Part shown: piece after piece, positions 8,401 through 17,091 of the stretch
Layout: each line of letters begins with the position of its first letter
Position numbering within the stretch: position 1 is the first letter of the stretch
DNA from: Synechococcales cyanobacterium S06
Lineage (GTDB): Bacteria > Cyanobacteriota > Cyanobacteriia > Cyanobacteriales > JAABRE01
Direction: 5' to 3'
DNA length: 43,245 nt
Assembly: GCA_011391125.1 (NCBI GenBank)
Contig: JAABRE010000044.1
Coordinates: 1 to 43,245, forward strand
The notes under the pieces: generated by a model
The model's input: only the letters and a program-made list of their open reading frames with translations
The model's database searches: none
Told to the model about the DNA's origin: nothing
Program-made: the position numbers and the translations under genes

Positions 8401-9360
8401 TAATAATGACCCTTTATTCCTGTTCGTTATTTTTTCTCGTTGAATTAATTTTTTACTACCTTGTTTAACTTCAGTTAAACCGATAATATATAACAATTCA
8501 TTGTAAAAATTTTTGTCTAAACTATTACTATCATTAACAAAAGATAACTTTAATAAATGTTCAGGAGAAAAGATTTTATAGAGGGTAATTAAGTCGCCCT
8601 CACCCCCAACCCCTCTCCCAGAGGGGGAGGGGAGTCTGGAGTCGCCCTCACCCCCAACCCCTCTCCCAGAGGGGGAGGGGAGTCTGGTTTCAATATCAAT
8701 TTCCTCCTCTCCCTTTGGTTGGTGGTGGGTAGGGGGGTGAGGGTGTAAATCAAAGTAAGTGAAAGTTAATTCATTTTCAACAAGGGCGATCGCCTTTTGA
8801 GCGATTTCTTGATAAAATAAATCAGTAGTTTTAATTGCTAAAATACGATTTTCAAAGTCGATAAATTGCTGAACTAACTGTTTATTTTGCGCAAAAAGTT
8901 TGTCAAAAATTTGTGCATCAAAGATAAACCATTGATAAATATTAGTAACAATTAAATGTTTAATTTCTAAATTATTCGCGGTGATTCTTTCCCTTAAATA
9001 ATATAATAATAATTCCTGTAATGCTTTTTGATTATGTAGGGGTGAACGGCCGTTCACCCCTACGAATTTATGAGCAGGTTTTTTAAGTTCTAAAATAACT
9101 CCTACAGGGGTGTTACCATCTTTACCATTATGAATGACAAGGTCATTTCTACCTTTTGTATTAATAAAATAATTCGGTGAATAATAGGTATTTTTGAGGA
9201 ATTCTGTTACCAAATTTTTATGAAATTCCTCGGATTCATTTCCATTAATATTAGTCAGTAGTTGCTTTAAATTTTTGCTAAAATTTTCGAGGTCATTTCT
9301 GTTAATTTTAAGCTTAAGAAATGCTTTATTTAATGATTTTTTTGGAGCAAGTTGATTCAT
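5440..9360 (-). CDS. Eco57I-like type IIG restriction-modification enzyme with repeat insertions
   Basis: 1306-residue single-chain restriction-modification protein. The N-terminus has a PD-(D/E)XK-like nuclease signature: D73 in RNDLV and E91-L-K93 in VILELKKP. The central methyltransferase has SAM motif I DPAVGSGHF (from residue 592) and catalytic NPPY (926-929), characteristic of N6-adenine methylation. Residues about 770-890 are a Lys/Glu-rich coiled coil, and the C-terminal ~300 residues are probably the target-recognition domain. Four repeat blocks sit inside the frame (residues about 100-108, 205-256, 495-504 and 704-756) without stopping it, adding low-complexity Pro/Gly/Arg segments. 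The frame is open throughout, so it may be active, but insertion close to the nuclease motif could impair cutting. No partner subunits are adjacent. Confidence 0.88.
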   Translation of the reverse strand: MNQLAPKKSLNKAFLKLKINRNDLENFSKNLKQLLTNINGNESEEFHKNLVTEFLKNTYYSPNYFINTKGRNDLVIHNGKDGNTPVGVILELKKPAHKFVGVNGRSPLHNQKALQELLLYYLRERITANNLEIKHLIVTNIYQWFIFDAQIFDKLFAQNKQLVQQFIDFENRILAIKTTDLFYQEIAQKAIALVENELTFTYFDLHPHPPTHHQPKGEEEIDIETRLPSPSGRGVGGEGDSRLPSPSGRGVGGEGDLITLYKIFSPEHLLKLSFVNDSNSLDKNFYNELLYIIGLTEVKQGSKKLIQREKITNRNKGSLLENVITQLKSLSKLHNIENAQEYGETEEEQLFNLGLELVITWVNRILFLKLLESQLINYNCRDNNIFTYSFLNLEKIRNYQELNSLFFRILAVKNSDRDEDIRGNFAYIPYLNSSLFEVSDIENKTIVISNLSEEKISLFSATVLKDRNGKKRTGNINSLSYLFEFLNRYDFGDIPPLVKGGLGGVIKEDNKTLINASVLGLIFEKINGYQDGSFFTPSFITMYMCRETIHRAILHKFNEIKGWNCENLSQLYDQITDKKEANSIINSIKICDPAVGSGHFLVSALNEIIAIKSELKILLDKEGKTLRDYDIEVVNDELIITDDDGDLFQYNPQSKESQRIQETLFHEKQHIIENCLFGVDINPNSVKICRLRLWIELLKNAYYIPLPQGEGRMLPSPPAPLPQGEGRMLPSPPATLPQGEGRMLPSPPATLPQGEGIMLQTLPNIDINIKCGNSLISKFKLDSDLKKVLKESQSNLASYKNAVKTYKNTTNKQEKRELLRLINNLKWTFKDTLAESNPKKTKLRKLAGELYNLENQISLFEETKTEKKQREKQINKLNNEIDKLKNELEEIETGTIYQKAFEWRFEFPEVLDDEGNFVGFDVIIGNPPYGVSLTKKERDFLIINEGKVPDFEIYYWFINKAHSLLGKFGRLSYIIPNSILFNVFAQNYRLELFKNWNFEEILDCTDINIFSEATIRNVIINLIKSKNGQGLYYKNTDKITNFQELISRYLLYIEKDLVIENNQNWSLLFKLKKDVLNLITKIKINSQPLSNLFSEISQGLIAYDKYKNQSEEIIKNRIFHSNKKLNDNYKPWLYGEDVTKYQVKWNGKEYLNYCDQIANPRQPKYFIGKRILVREITNPSIFAALTTEELYNDPAIINIIKPEQQILSLECLLGILNSKFATFYHFNSSPKATKGSFPKILVYDINNFPLPKVINQNLASIICQKVTQRITFNPNRNTSELERKIDLLVYELYGLTEEEINLIENT
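7094..7250. repeat. 45-bp tandem repeat (about 3.5 copies) inside the restriction-modification gene
   Basis: Copies begin at 7094, 7139, 7184 and 7229 (the last one partial), each starting CCCTCACCCTGTGGGAGAG and containing GGGGGTGAGGG, with only a few base differences. The 45-base period equals 15 codons, so the host frame is preserved and reads as LPSPPAPLPQGEG-type repeats. Non-coding relatives sit at 15003-15050 and 17682-17720. Confidence 0.95.
7848..7878. repeat. C-rich/G-rich palindrome inside the restriction-modification gene
   Basis: A run of C with CCTAACCCCCC, then CTTGACAAG, then a run of G. It is translated in the host gene as a segment near PPLVKGGLGG. The intergenic relative at 25470-25503 has the same plan (CCTACCCCCC...CTTGGTAAGGGGGG), which shows that this is a mobile or dispersed element. 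Confidence 0.85.
8593..8746. repeat. 48-bp tandem repeat (2 copies) plus a decayed third copy inside the restriction-modification gene
   Basis: 8593-8640 and 8641-8688 are nearly identical 48-base units (16 codons), reading RLPSPSGRGVGGEGD twice. A decayed relative at about 8705-8746 still has CTCTCCCTTTGG and GGGGGGTGAGGG. This is the same repeat family as at 7094-7250, in the opposite orientation, within one gene. Confidence 0.92.
9036..9063. repeat. 28-bp perfect palindrome inside the restriction-modification gene
   Basis: GTAGGGGTGAACGG is followed at once by its exact reverse complement. It matches a palindrome that is widespread in cyanobacterial genomes. Here it lies in frame near residues 100-108, about 8 residues after the nuclease E-x-K motif. 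Confidence 0.93.
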
Positions 9361-9395
9361 ATTTTCATTTTCTCTTATTTAATGTTTAAGGGTAC

Positions 9396-9427
9396 AAAAA
9401 GCCGATTTCCTGAAAAAATCGGCTTTT
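9396..9427. terminator. Rho-independent terminator
   Basis: AAAAAGCCGATT pairs with AATCGGCTTTT around a short loop, with T-runs on the reverse strand. It lies just downstream of the minus-strand toxin-antitoxin pair and upstream of the restriction-modification gene, so it probably ends minus-strand transcription coming from the toxin module. Confidence 0.8.
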
Positions 9428-9430
9428 ACA

Positions 9431-9569
9431 ATTATGGGGTTAAAATGATTAGATTTTGCTGGATTAATTGGCGAACTTTATCTAAATTAAAGGTCATTTT
9501 TTCGAGTATCTTACTAACAGTATTAACCCCATTACAAGCTTGCATAAATTCAATTTGTTCTGGGGTTAA
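9431..9569 (-). pseudogene. Duplicated 3' end of the adjacent methyltransferase gene
   Basis: These 139 bases align without gaps, at an offset of exactly 900, to 10331-10469, the last ~45 codons of the methyltransferase gene. I count about 8 differences. The copy still ends in an equivalent TAA but has no upstream coding region. The two copies are direct repeats bracketing the PIN toxin/antitoxin pair. The boundary at 9566-9569 supplies the antitoxin's stop codon. Confidence 0.92.
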
Positions 9570-9805
9570 GCTTCTGGTAATTGATCATAAGATTCGGGTT
9601 TAATATTTGGTACTTTAGCAAGAATAGCTTGATATTTTGCTTGATTGCCTTTTTGGGCACGTTCCTGAAGATAAGATTCATTTAAAGCAATTTTTTCACT
9701 AATGGCCGAAGTAACAAATTCTTCAAGAGAAATATTATCTTCTTCTGCTATTTTCTGGAGATTTTTTAATAAAGAATCCGGTAATTTTATTTGTAAATAA
9801 GTCAT
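9566..9805 (-). CDS. Antitoxin paired with PIN toxin (RHH-like)
   Basis: 79 residues beginning MTYLQIKLPDSLLKNLQKIA, the strand-helix start expected of a ribbon-helix-helix DNA-binding antitoxin, followed by SLEEFVTSAISEKIAL (second helix) and a charged C-terminal arm that would bind the toxin. Its start overlaps the toxin stop by ATGA (9802-9805), so it is translated second. Its stop codon lies in the duplicated methyltransferase tail, so the natural C-terminus may have been altered when the module arrived. Confidence 0.8.
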   Translation of the reverse strand: MTYLQIKLPDSLLKNLQKIAEEDNISLEEFVTSAISEKIALNESYLQERAQKGNQAKYQAILAKVPNIKPESYDQLPEA

Positions 9806-10224
9806 TTTATTATTCCTATTAATTGCAAAAATTCTGGTGGACTAATTGCTTTTATATTAAATTTTTCAATTCCCCTAAAGTCACGGAGATTATAAGTAAC
9901 AATATAATCACATTTAGCTTTTACTGCTAATTCTAACAACATATCATCTTTTTCGTCTCGCAAATAAGGTCGCCATAAAAAATAAATGGAATGATGTTTG
10001 CCTATTAAACAATAGTAGTCTATTAATTCTGTTACTTCTGTTTGGTTAAGGGGTAAATTTTTTAATTCTCTTAACAAAACTTCCTCATATTCTAATACTA
10101 ATGGTACTGATAAATGAATAGTAAAATAATCACTATCAATTAAACTTAATAAACGAAAAGAACTTCCTTGATTTGAGCGGAATCCTGTTATTATTACATT
10201 CGTATCAATTACTATATTAAACAC
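9802..10224 (-). CDS. PIN-domain toxin, VapC-like ribonuclease
   Basis: 140 residues with the PIN fold: the first acidic residue in IVIDTNVIITGF (D7), the central acidic pair DEKDDMLLELA, and the last strand YIVTYNLRDFRG carrying the final aspartate. This matches the 'putative toxin component, PIN family' group that cuts RNA using Mg2+. It is encoded before its antitoxin, the reverse of the usual vapBC order. It lies between direct copies of the methyltransferase 3' end. Confidence 0.87.
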   Translation of the reverse strand: MFNIVIDTNVIITGFRSNQGSSFRLLSLIDSDYFTIHLSVPLVLEYEEVLLRELKNLPLNQTEVTELIDYYCLIGKHHSIYFLWRPYLRDEKDDMLLELAVKAKCDYIVTYNLRDFRGIEKFNIKAISPPEFLQLIGIIK

Positions 10225-10331
10225 TGTTACTCTAAATATATATTGATTGATTTTAATTATACTATTAAAAGGTCATAGGCAGAGAACCTGCCCACTTTTT
10301 AATAGTATGAGAAGTCCAACAGTTACGTTGA

Positions 10332-11510
10332 TTAAGGAGTTAAAATGATTAGATTTTCCCGAATTAATTGGCGAACTTCATCTAAATTAAAGGTCATTTT
10401 TTCGAGAATATTACTAACAGTATTAACCCCATTACAAGCTTGCATAAATTCAATTTGTTCTGGGGTTAATCTGACAATTTGATATTCTTGATCGAAGATA
10501 GTAGCTTCAGGAAATCCATTTAAACAAGGATTAATTTCTGGTTTAGCATTACTTAACTGGTTATCATCTGACCAATTATATTTAACCAATGGTGGTTTCG
10601 CCAAGAAAAATTCATAGTGAGAAAGGGTGGGATCAAGTAATTCGATTAACCGATAAATTTCCCTTTCACTTAAGTTTTTTGTCCGCTCAATTAAGTCCGG
10701 ACATTTGCCAATTAATCTGTTAATATCCCAATATTTTGGGTTAGAAAATCCCACAAATTCTAACCCAGAAGCTTCAATCAATTCAAACAAGGTTTTAATA
10801 TTATAGTCAGTTTCCACCGGATGCACATACATATCGGCAAAACATTCATCGCGGTGATTTTCCAAAGACCATCTCGTTTTTTCATACTTAACTAAGGGAT
10901 TATCTTGGGGTAAATTAGCAAAGATTTGCCGGCCGACTTGAACACCATCTCGATAATCGCCCTTTTGTTCACCTTGCAGAGTGGCGATCGCCTCTTGCAT
11001 CAGTTGAATGCCCCAACGTCCCAGTTCCGCATACACGAAAATGTGCATTACACCGCCATTCGCTAACTTATCAGCTAAGGCCTTAATACCTTTGTGGGGG
11101 TCAGGTAAATGATGCAACACACCAACCGAATTAATTAAATCAAATTCTCCCGACAAATGGGCGGCATTTTCCAACTGCATTTGTTGAAAAGTAATCGGTG
11201 CTTGATGTTTAGCTGCGACTCCCGAAGTTTCCGCGCGTTTTTGGGCGATGGCCAAAGCATTTTCGCTTAGGTCAATGGCGACAATTTCCGCATTTTGGTT
11301 AAGATGGATCAGGTATTCTGTACTTACACCCGTACCACAACCAGCGTCAAGAATGCGAATTTTGTCAGTGGCCGGTTTTCTCCCCGTGCAGAAATTATAA
11401 GCTGTAATCCAGTTCCAGCGCCAATTGTAGCCCGGTGGTGGTTCATTGAGGATAGGATCAGGTGGAAAAGGATAGGTATTGTAAAGCTTTTGGACAGGAT
11501 TTTCAGTCAT
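10332..11510 (-). CDS. Class I SAM-dependent methyltransferase
   Basis: 392 residues. SAM motif I is ILDAGCGTG (about residues 53-61), followed by VAIDLSENALAIA (motif II acidic residue) and FDLINSVGVLHHLPDP (motifs IV/V), a classic small-molecule methyltransferase. The N-terminus YNTYPFPPDPILNEPPPG is typical of a cyanobacterial family of unknown substrate. The last ~90 residues form an extra helical domain (LTPEQIEFMQACNGV...LDEVRQLI). Its 3' end is duplicated 900 bases downstream. The substrate is unknown. Confidence 0.85.
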   Translation of the reverse strand: MTENPVQKLYNTYPFPPDPILNEPPPGYNWRWNWITAYNFCTGRKPATDKIRILDAGCGTGVSTEYLIHLNQNAEIVAIDLSENALAIAQKRAETSGVAAKHQAPITFQQMQLENAAHLSGEFDLINSVGVLHHLPDPHKGIKALADKLANGGVMHIFVYAELGRWGIQLMQEAIATLQGEQKGDYRDGVQVGRQIFANLPQDNPLVKYEKTRWSLENHRDECFADMYVHPVETDYNIKTLFELIEASGLEFVGFSNPKYWDINRLIGKCPDLIERTKNLSEREIYRLIELLDPTLSHYEFFLAKPPLVKYNWSDDNQLSNAKPEINPCLNGFPEATIFDQEYQIVRLTPEQIEFMQACNGVNTVSNILEKMTFNLDEVRQLIRENLIILTP

Positions 11511-11530
11511 AGTTGGTTATTAACAATAAG

Positions 11531-11595
11531 GCTTGTTGTTGCGCTTTAGCGCTCCATTAGGTTAGATGTTAGCGCTAAAGCGCAACTACAAACCT
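11531..11595. repeat. Palindromic repeat GTTGTTGCGCTTTAGCGC / GCGCTAAAGCGCAAC
   Basis: Two inverted arms built on GCGCTTTAGCGC, itself a palindrome, lie upstream of the methyltransferase. The GCGCTAAAGCGCAACTAC core also occurs inside both MITE copies (15053-15180 and 43119-43245), so this may be a solo relative. Confidence 0.75.
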
Positions 11596-14526
<2,931 letters not shown>

Positions 14527-14547
14527 AATTCCCTAACTCTAGTTAAT

Positions 14548-14609
14548 GTAGGGTGTGTCACCTAGACAAATTATTGGTCAAACAATTAATCTTTGATAGT
14601 GACGCACCT
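14548..14609. repeat. Palindromic repeat (GTGTCAC...GTGACGCACC family)
   Basis: GTAGGGTGTGTCAC and GTGACGCACC arms surround an AT-rich centre just after the apcE stop codon. It is the same family as 1845-1907 and 16981-17047. Confidence 0.7.
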
Positions 14610-14634
14610 TCGCTAATACTAGCGGTTAATAGCT

Positions 14635-14662
14635 AAAAAAGTGGGTTTCGGCCTGCTTTTTT
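14635..14662 (+). terminator. Rho-independent terminator after apcE
   Basis: AAAAAAGTGGG and CCTGCTTTTTTTT form a stem (with G-U pairs) around TTTCGG, followed by a run of eight T. It is placed to end apcE transcription before the accessory island. Confidence 0.75.
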
Positions 14663-14709
14663 TTGTGTTACACTTGTTTAAATAACTTATATAAATATCG
14701 TAAAAGTCA

Positions 14710-14955
14710 ATGACTATTGTAATTTCTAATGACCTGATACAAGCAACGGGAAAAAACGAAAAATTATTGCAATTAGAATTAGCAATTATTATGTTTCGAG
14801 ATTATCAAATTAGCAGTGCAAAAGCAGCTAGTTTTGCTAATTTATCTTTATTGAAATTTCGTCAAGAACTTGCTAAGAGAAATATTTGTGTTAATTATGA
14901 TATTTCCGATTTGCAACAAGAAATAGAAACCTTAAAAAGATTAGGTGATTTGTGA
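14710..14955 (+). CDS. UPF0175 family protein (antitoxin-like)
   Basis: 81-residue UPF0175 member: the helix LLQLELAIIMFRDYQISSAKAASFANLSLLKFRQELAKRNI, with the conserved SxxKAAxxA pattern, and the C-terminal segment VNYDISDLQQEIETLKRL. This family is usually encoded just before a DUF3368 (PIN-like) toxin. Here the next gene's first codons may overlap its stop, but the rest of that gene is missing (see 14952). It has no clear ribosome site. The role as an antitoxin is inferred from the usual partnership. Confidence 0.8.
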   Translation: MTIVISNDLIQATGKNEKLLQLELAIIMFRDYQISSAKAASFANLSLLKFRQELAKRNICVNYDISDLQQEIETLKRLGDL

Positions 14956-14990
14956 TTATTGTTAGCAATTTTATAGCATTTTTAGTTGAT
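14952..14990 (+). pseudogene. Possible remnant start of a DUF3368-type toxin
   Basis: A GTG at 14952 overlaps the UPF0175 stop and opens a frame reading VIIVSNF, close to the MIIVSN/MIVVSD start of DUF3368 proteins. After a few codons the similarity is lost, and the frame runs into the repeat at 15003. The likely explanation is that the toxin body was deleted while the antitoxin survived. The match is short, so this is tentative. Confidence 0.35.
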
Positions 14991-15002
14991 ATTTCGCCTC
15001 TT

Positions 15003-15050
15003 TTTTTCCCCCTCTCCCTTTGGGAAGAGGGGGGAAGGGGGGTGAGGGTA
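15003..15050. repeat. CCCTCTCCCTTTGGG...GGGGTGAGGG repeat
   Basis: A C-rich arm, then CCCTTTGGG, then a G-rich arm ending GGTGAGGG. It belongs to the family inserted in the restriction-modification gene and directly abuts the MITE at 15053. Confidence 0.8.
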
Positions 15051-15052
15051 GA

Positions 15053-15180
15053 TATAGTAATTCCAAATAAAAATTAAACAAAAGTTTTTAGTTTGTTGTT
15101 GGACTTTAGTCCTAAGAAGCGCTAAAGCGCAACTACGAACCTATTTTTTAACTGTTCTAATCTTAATTGAAATTACTATA
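15053..15180 (+). mobile_element. 128-bp MITE with TATAGTRATTCCAA terminal inverted repeats (copy 1)
   Basis: It starts TATAGTAATTCCAAAT and ends ATTGAAATTACTATA, imperfect inverted ends with TA at both extremities. The interior contains TTGTTGGACTTTAGTCC and GCGCTAAAGCGCAAC. A second copy in reverse orientation occupies 43119-43245 with only a handful of mismatches. There is no coding capacity. The TA-bounded ends suggest mobilisation by an IS630/Tc1-type transposase, which is absent from this window. Confidence 0.85.
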
Positions 15181-15234
15181 ACACTTAATCAGAAAATGCT
15201 ATATAAAATACTATTATTATTGAAAATAATTGCT

Positions 15235-15297
15235 ATAGTGGGCAAAATCTTGTTATATGTATGATTGCCGACAAAATTTATTTTTTGCCCACCCTAC
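15235..15297. repeat. GGGTGGGCAA-family palindrome inside the duplicated segment
   Basis: GTGGGCAAAAT and TTTTTTGCCCACCCTACC are inverted arms. The right arm and everything up to 15383 are also present at 16341-16483. Confidence 0.6.
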
Positions 15298-15329
15298 CAA
15301 ACTCAAATTACAGAAGATAATTATAAAAT

Positions 15330-15413
15330 ATGGCAGAAACTATAACTTTTGATTCCATTGTGAAGGCAATTCTCCAACTTAAATCAGGTCAGAGTATTGT
15401 TGTAATATCTTGA
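15330..15413 (+). pseudogene. Truncated copy of the antitoxin gene at 16430
   Basis: ATG 15330 begins MAETITFDSIVKAILQLK, matching the start of the gene at 16430, and then diverges to a stop at 15411-15413 after 27 codons. The surrounding bases 15241-15383 align without gaps to 16341-16483 (offset 1100), including the shared leader. It is a partial duplication, not an independent gene. Confidence 0.88.
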
Positions 15414-15434
15414 TTTATCACCAGGAGCAAAACA

Positions 15435-16106
15435 ATGTGGCCTAGTTGTCTGAACGGACTATCACCAAAGAAATATCAAGTAAAAGAAGAAGTAACAGAT
15501 TTTCTCAACAAAGTATTCAAAAAAGCATCTGAGGCTCAAGGCAAATTGAATAATGATAAAATATTGATTCCTGTTCGTCTGGTTTCCTTATTAGGTGAAT
15601 GTACGATGGTGGAATACCCTGACTGTCCTAACACACCTGAACAACATGGAGAAGATCTAGATGGTTATGATGATGACTTCGTGACAGATCACCTTGAAAT
15701 GTTAATATGCGAGTGGGTTGACTTTGATATTATTAGTTTAGATAATCAATTTTTACCCTTACGGATGGTCTTTAATTGGGGAGATGGTGACTGTAATGAT
15801 GGGTTTTGGGGAGCTGTTTGGGAACGTAACACAGAGGAACTGGTAGCTAATATTTTGAGTACAGGAGATTGTGAAACAACTATAGAAGCAGTCTCAAGTC
15901 CGTATATTGACAAGTATGAGTCTCAGGATATTTTAGTTCCCGCAAATGATTTTTATGATCAAGAATTAAGGTTAGATGATAGCGGTTCAAACAAACATAA
16001 TGTTGTTGATCCTTTTTTTCTTTTTATAAGGTACGCTAATAATTTCAAGATAGAGGCCTTAATAGGTTTAGCAATTCATCTATCCCTTATAGCGATGCAC
16101 AATTGA
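15435..16106 (+). CDS. Acidic hypothetical protein of unknown family
   Basis: 223 residues, not recognised. ATG 15435 follows an AGGAG ribosome site at 15423-15427. The protein is strongly acidic (EDLDGYDDDFVTDHLE and similar) with many Trp/Phe/Asp in the middle (FNWGDGDCNDGFWGAVW) and a hydrophobic C-terminal helix (KIEALIGLAIHLSLIAM) that could be a membrane anchor or part of a core. It lies between direct copies of the 16430 antitoxin's 5' region, so it looks inserted or captured. It is an orphan accessory gene with no partner overlapping its frame. Confidence 0.7.
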   Translation: MWPSCLNGLSPKKYQVKEEVTDFLNKVFKKASEAQGKLNNDKILIPVRLVSLLGECTMVEYPDCPNTPEQHGEDLDGYDDDFVTDHLEMLICEWVDFDIISLDNQFLPLRMVFNWGDGDCNDGFWGAVWERNTEELVANILSTGDCETTIEAVSSPYIDKYESQDILVPANDFYDQELRLDDSGSNKHNVVDPFFLFIRYANNFKIEALIGLAIHLSLIAMHN

Positions 16107-16145
16107 GCAGAAAAAAGATTATTTTAGCTGCCGGGTTTCTAATAA

Positions 16146-16229
16146 TTAAGGTAAATAATTTTCATCTAAAACTTGTTCTAAATTAAAGCAAGATTCAATG
16201 GGAAAAGTATCAATTGATAAACCAGTTGG
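16146..16229 (-). pseudogene. C-terminal remnant of a DUF29 family gene
   Basis: Reading the minus strand gives 27 codons ending in a stop: PTGLSIDTFPIESCFNLEQV and then LDENYLP. This matches the conserved end of DUF29 proteins (TFP...C.FTLEQVLD..FLP). The upstream part is cut off where the GGGTGGGCAA repeat begins at about 16229. DUF29 genes are common accessory genes in cyanobacteria. Confidence 0.72.
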
Positions 16230-16400
16230 TAGGGTGGGCAAACAAGTTGCCTTTGAAAAAATTTATCAACTTAACAAGTTTGCCCACTCAATCTTTGTTT
16301 ACTCAAAGATCACTTGCATTGAGAATAATTCCTGTCGTGGGGCCAAATATTGTTATATCTATGATTGGAGACAAAATTTATTTTTTGCCCACCCTACCAA
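16229..16400. repeat. Compound GGGTGGGCAA palindromes
   Basis: TAGGGTGGGCAAAC (16231) pairs with GTTTGCCCACTC (near 16290), and a second arm TTTTTTGCCCACCCTACC lies at 16381-16398. The larger pairing GGTAGGGTGGGCAAA / TTTGCCCACCCTACC encloses the inner hairpin. Together with the DUF29 remnant it fills the 323-base gap after the acidic orphan gene. Confidence 0.7.
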
Positions 16401-16429
16401 ACTCAAACTACAGAGGATAATTATAAAAC

Positions 16430-16666
16430 ATGGCAGAAATTATAACTTTTGATTCTATTGTGAAGGCAATTCCCCAACTTAAACGGGAACAAAAAATAGA
16501 ATTACAGAAAATTTTGCATCAAGAAATTAGCAATTTAACAGAAGAAATCGAGGACAATATTACCATTAAAGAATTAGACGCAAGTGAAAAAGCTTGGCAA
16601 GATTATCAAAGCAGGAAAGATCAAGGTAGATATTCCGAAGAGTTAAAGAAAAAATTATTTGGTTAA
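16430..16666 (+). CDS. Antitoxin-like protein of a RelE/ParE pair
   Basis: 78 residues beginning MAEIITFDSIVKAIPQLKRE, a helical, acidic small protein ending in DQGRYSEELKKKLFG. It resembles antitoxins encoded just before RelE/ParE toxins in cyanobacteria. A disabled toxin frame overlaps its stop at 16659. The ATG lies after an AGGATAATT stretch. The intact antitoxin beside a dead toxin, and the copied 5' end at 15330, suggest local rearrangement. Confidence 0.7.
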   Translation: MAEIITFDSIVKAIPQLKREQKIELQKILHQEISNLTEEIEDNITIKELDASEKAWQDYQSRKDQGRYSEELKKKLFG

Positions 16667-16922
16667 AATTAGGCTTGATTATCTTTTACTTAAACAAGCG
16701 GAAAAATATCTTTTAAAATTATCAAAAGAAGACCAAATAAGGGTTATTAATACTTTGGATAATTTAATAAAAAATGTGTCTAATCTTGACGTAAAAAAAT
16801 TAAAAGGTCGTTCATAATTGCTTTTAAGAGTAGGAAAATATCGCATTTTGTTAAGAGAAGATCACGAAAATCAATTATATCTTATTACTAATATTGGTTC
16901 TTGTGGTGATATTTATAAGTAG
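16659..16922 (+). pseudogene. RelE/ParE-type toxin with an in-frame stop
   Basis: An 87-codon frame starting TTG 16659 reads MVKIRLDYLLLKQAEKYLLK, then KLKGRS, a TAA at 16815-16817, then LLLRVGKYRILLRED and a normal end ITNIGSCGDIYK. The pattern (KQAEKYLLKLSKED..., KLKG, LRVGKYRILL, ...DIYK) is that of the RelE/ParE ribosome- or gyrase-targeting toxin fold. The stop falls where active members have a residue or two between GRS and LRVG. The toxin should therefore be inactive unless the stop is bypassed. Confidence 0.85.
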
Positions 16923-16980
16923 TTTAATTCCTAATTGATTAAACAAAATTAAATAACTAAAAATATTAATTAAAAAGATT

Positions 16981-17047
16981 GTAAGGTGCGTCACGTTTGA
17001 AAATCTTTAATTGATAATTATAAATTATCGGTGTGACGCACCCTACC
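16981..17047. repeat. Palindromic repeat (GGTGCGTCAC...GTGACGCACC family)
   Basis: GTAAGGTGCGTCAC pairs with GTGTGACGCACCCTAC. It lies between the dead toxin and the hicA gene, with convergent transcription, so it may terminate both. Confidence 0.75.
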
Positions 17048-17091
17048 AACTATTTTGTCAAGTTTTCCGAGGGTTGAGGAGGCGATCGCCT

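Noticed and set aside
9352-9603. Plus-strand ORF of 83 codons
   Set aside because: It crosses a terminator and the duplicated methyltransferase tail and shows no protein pattern.
16198-16452. Two overlapping plus-strand ORFs between the orphan gene and the antitoxin
   Set aside because: They run through palindromic repeats and the DUF29 remnant and have no family pattern.
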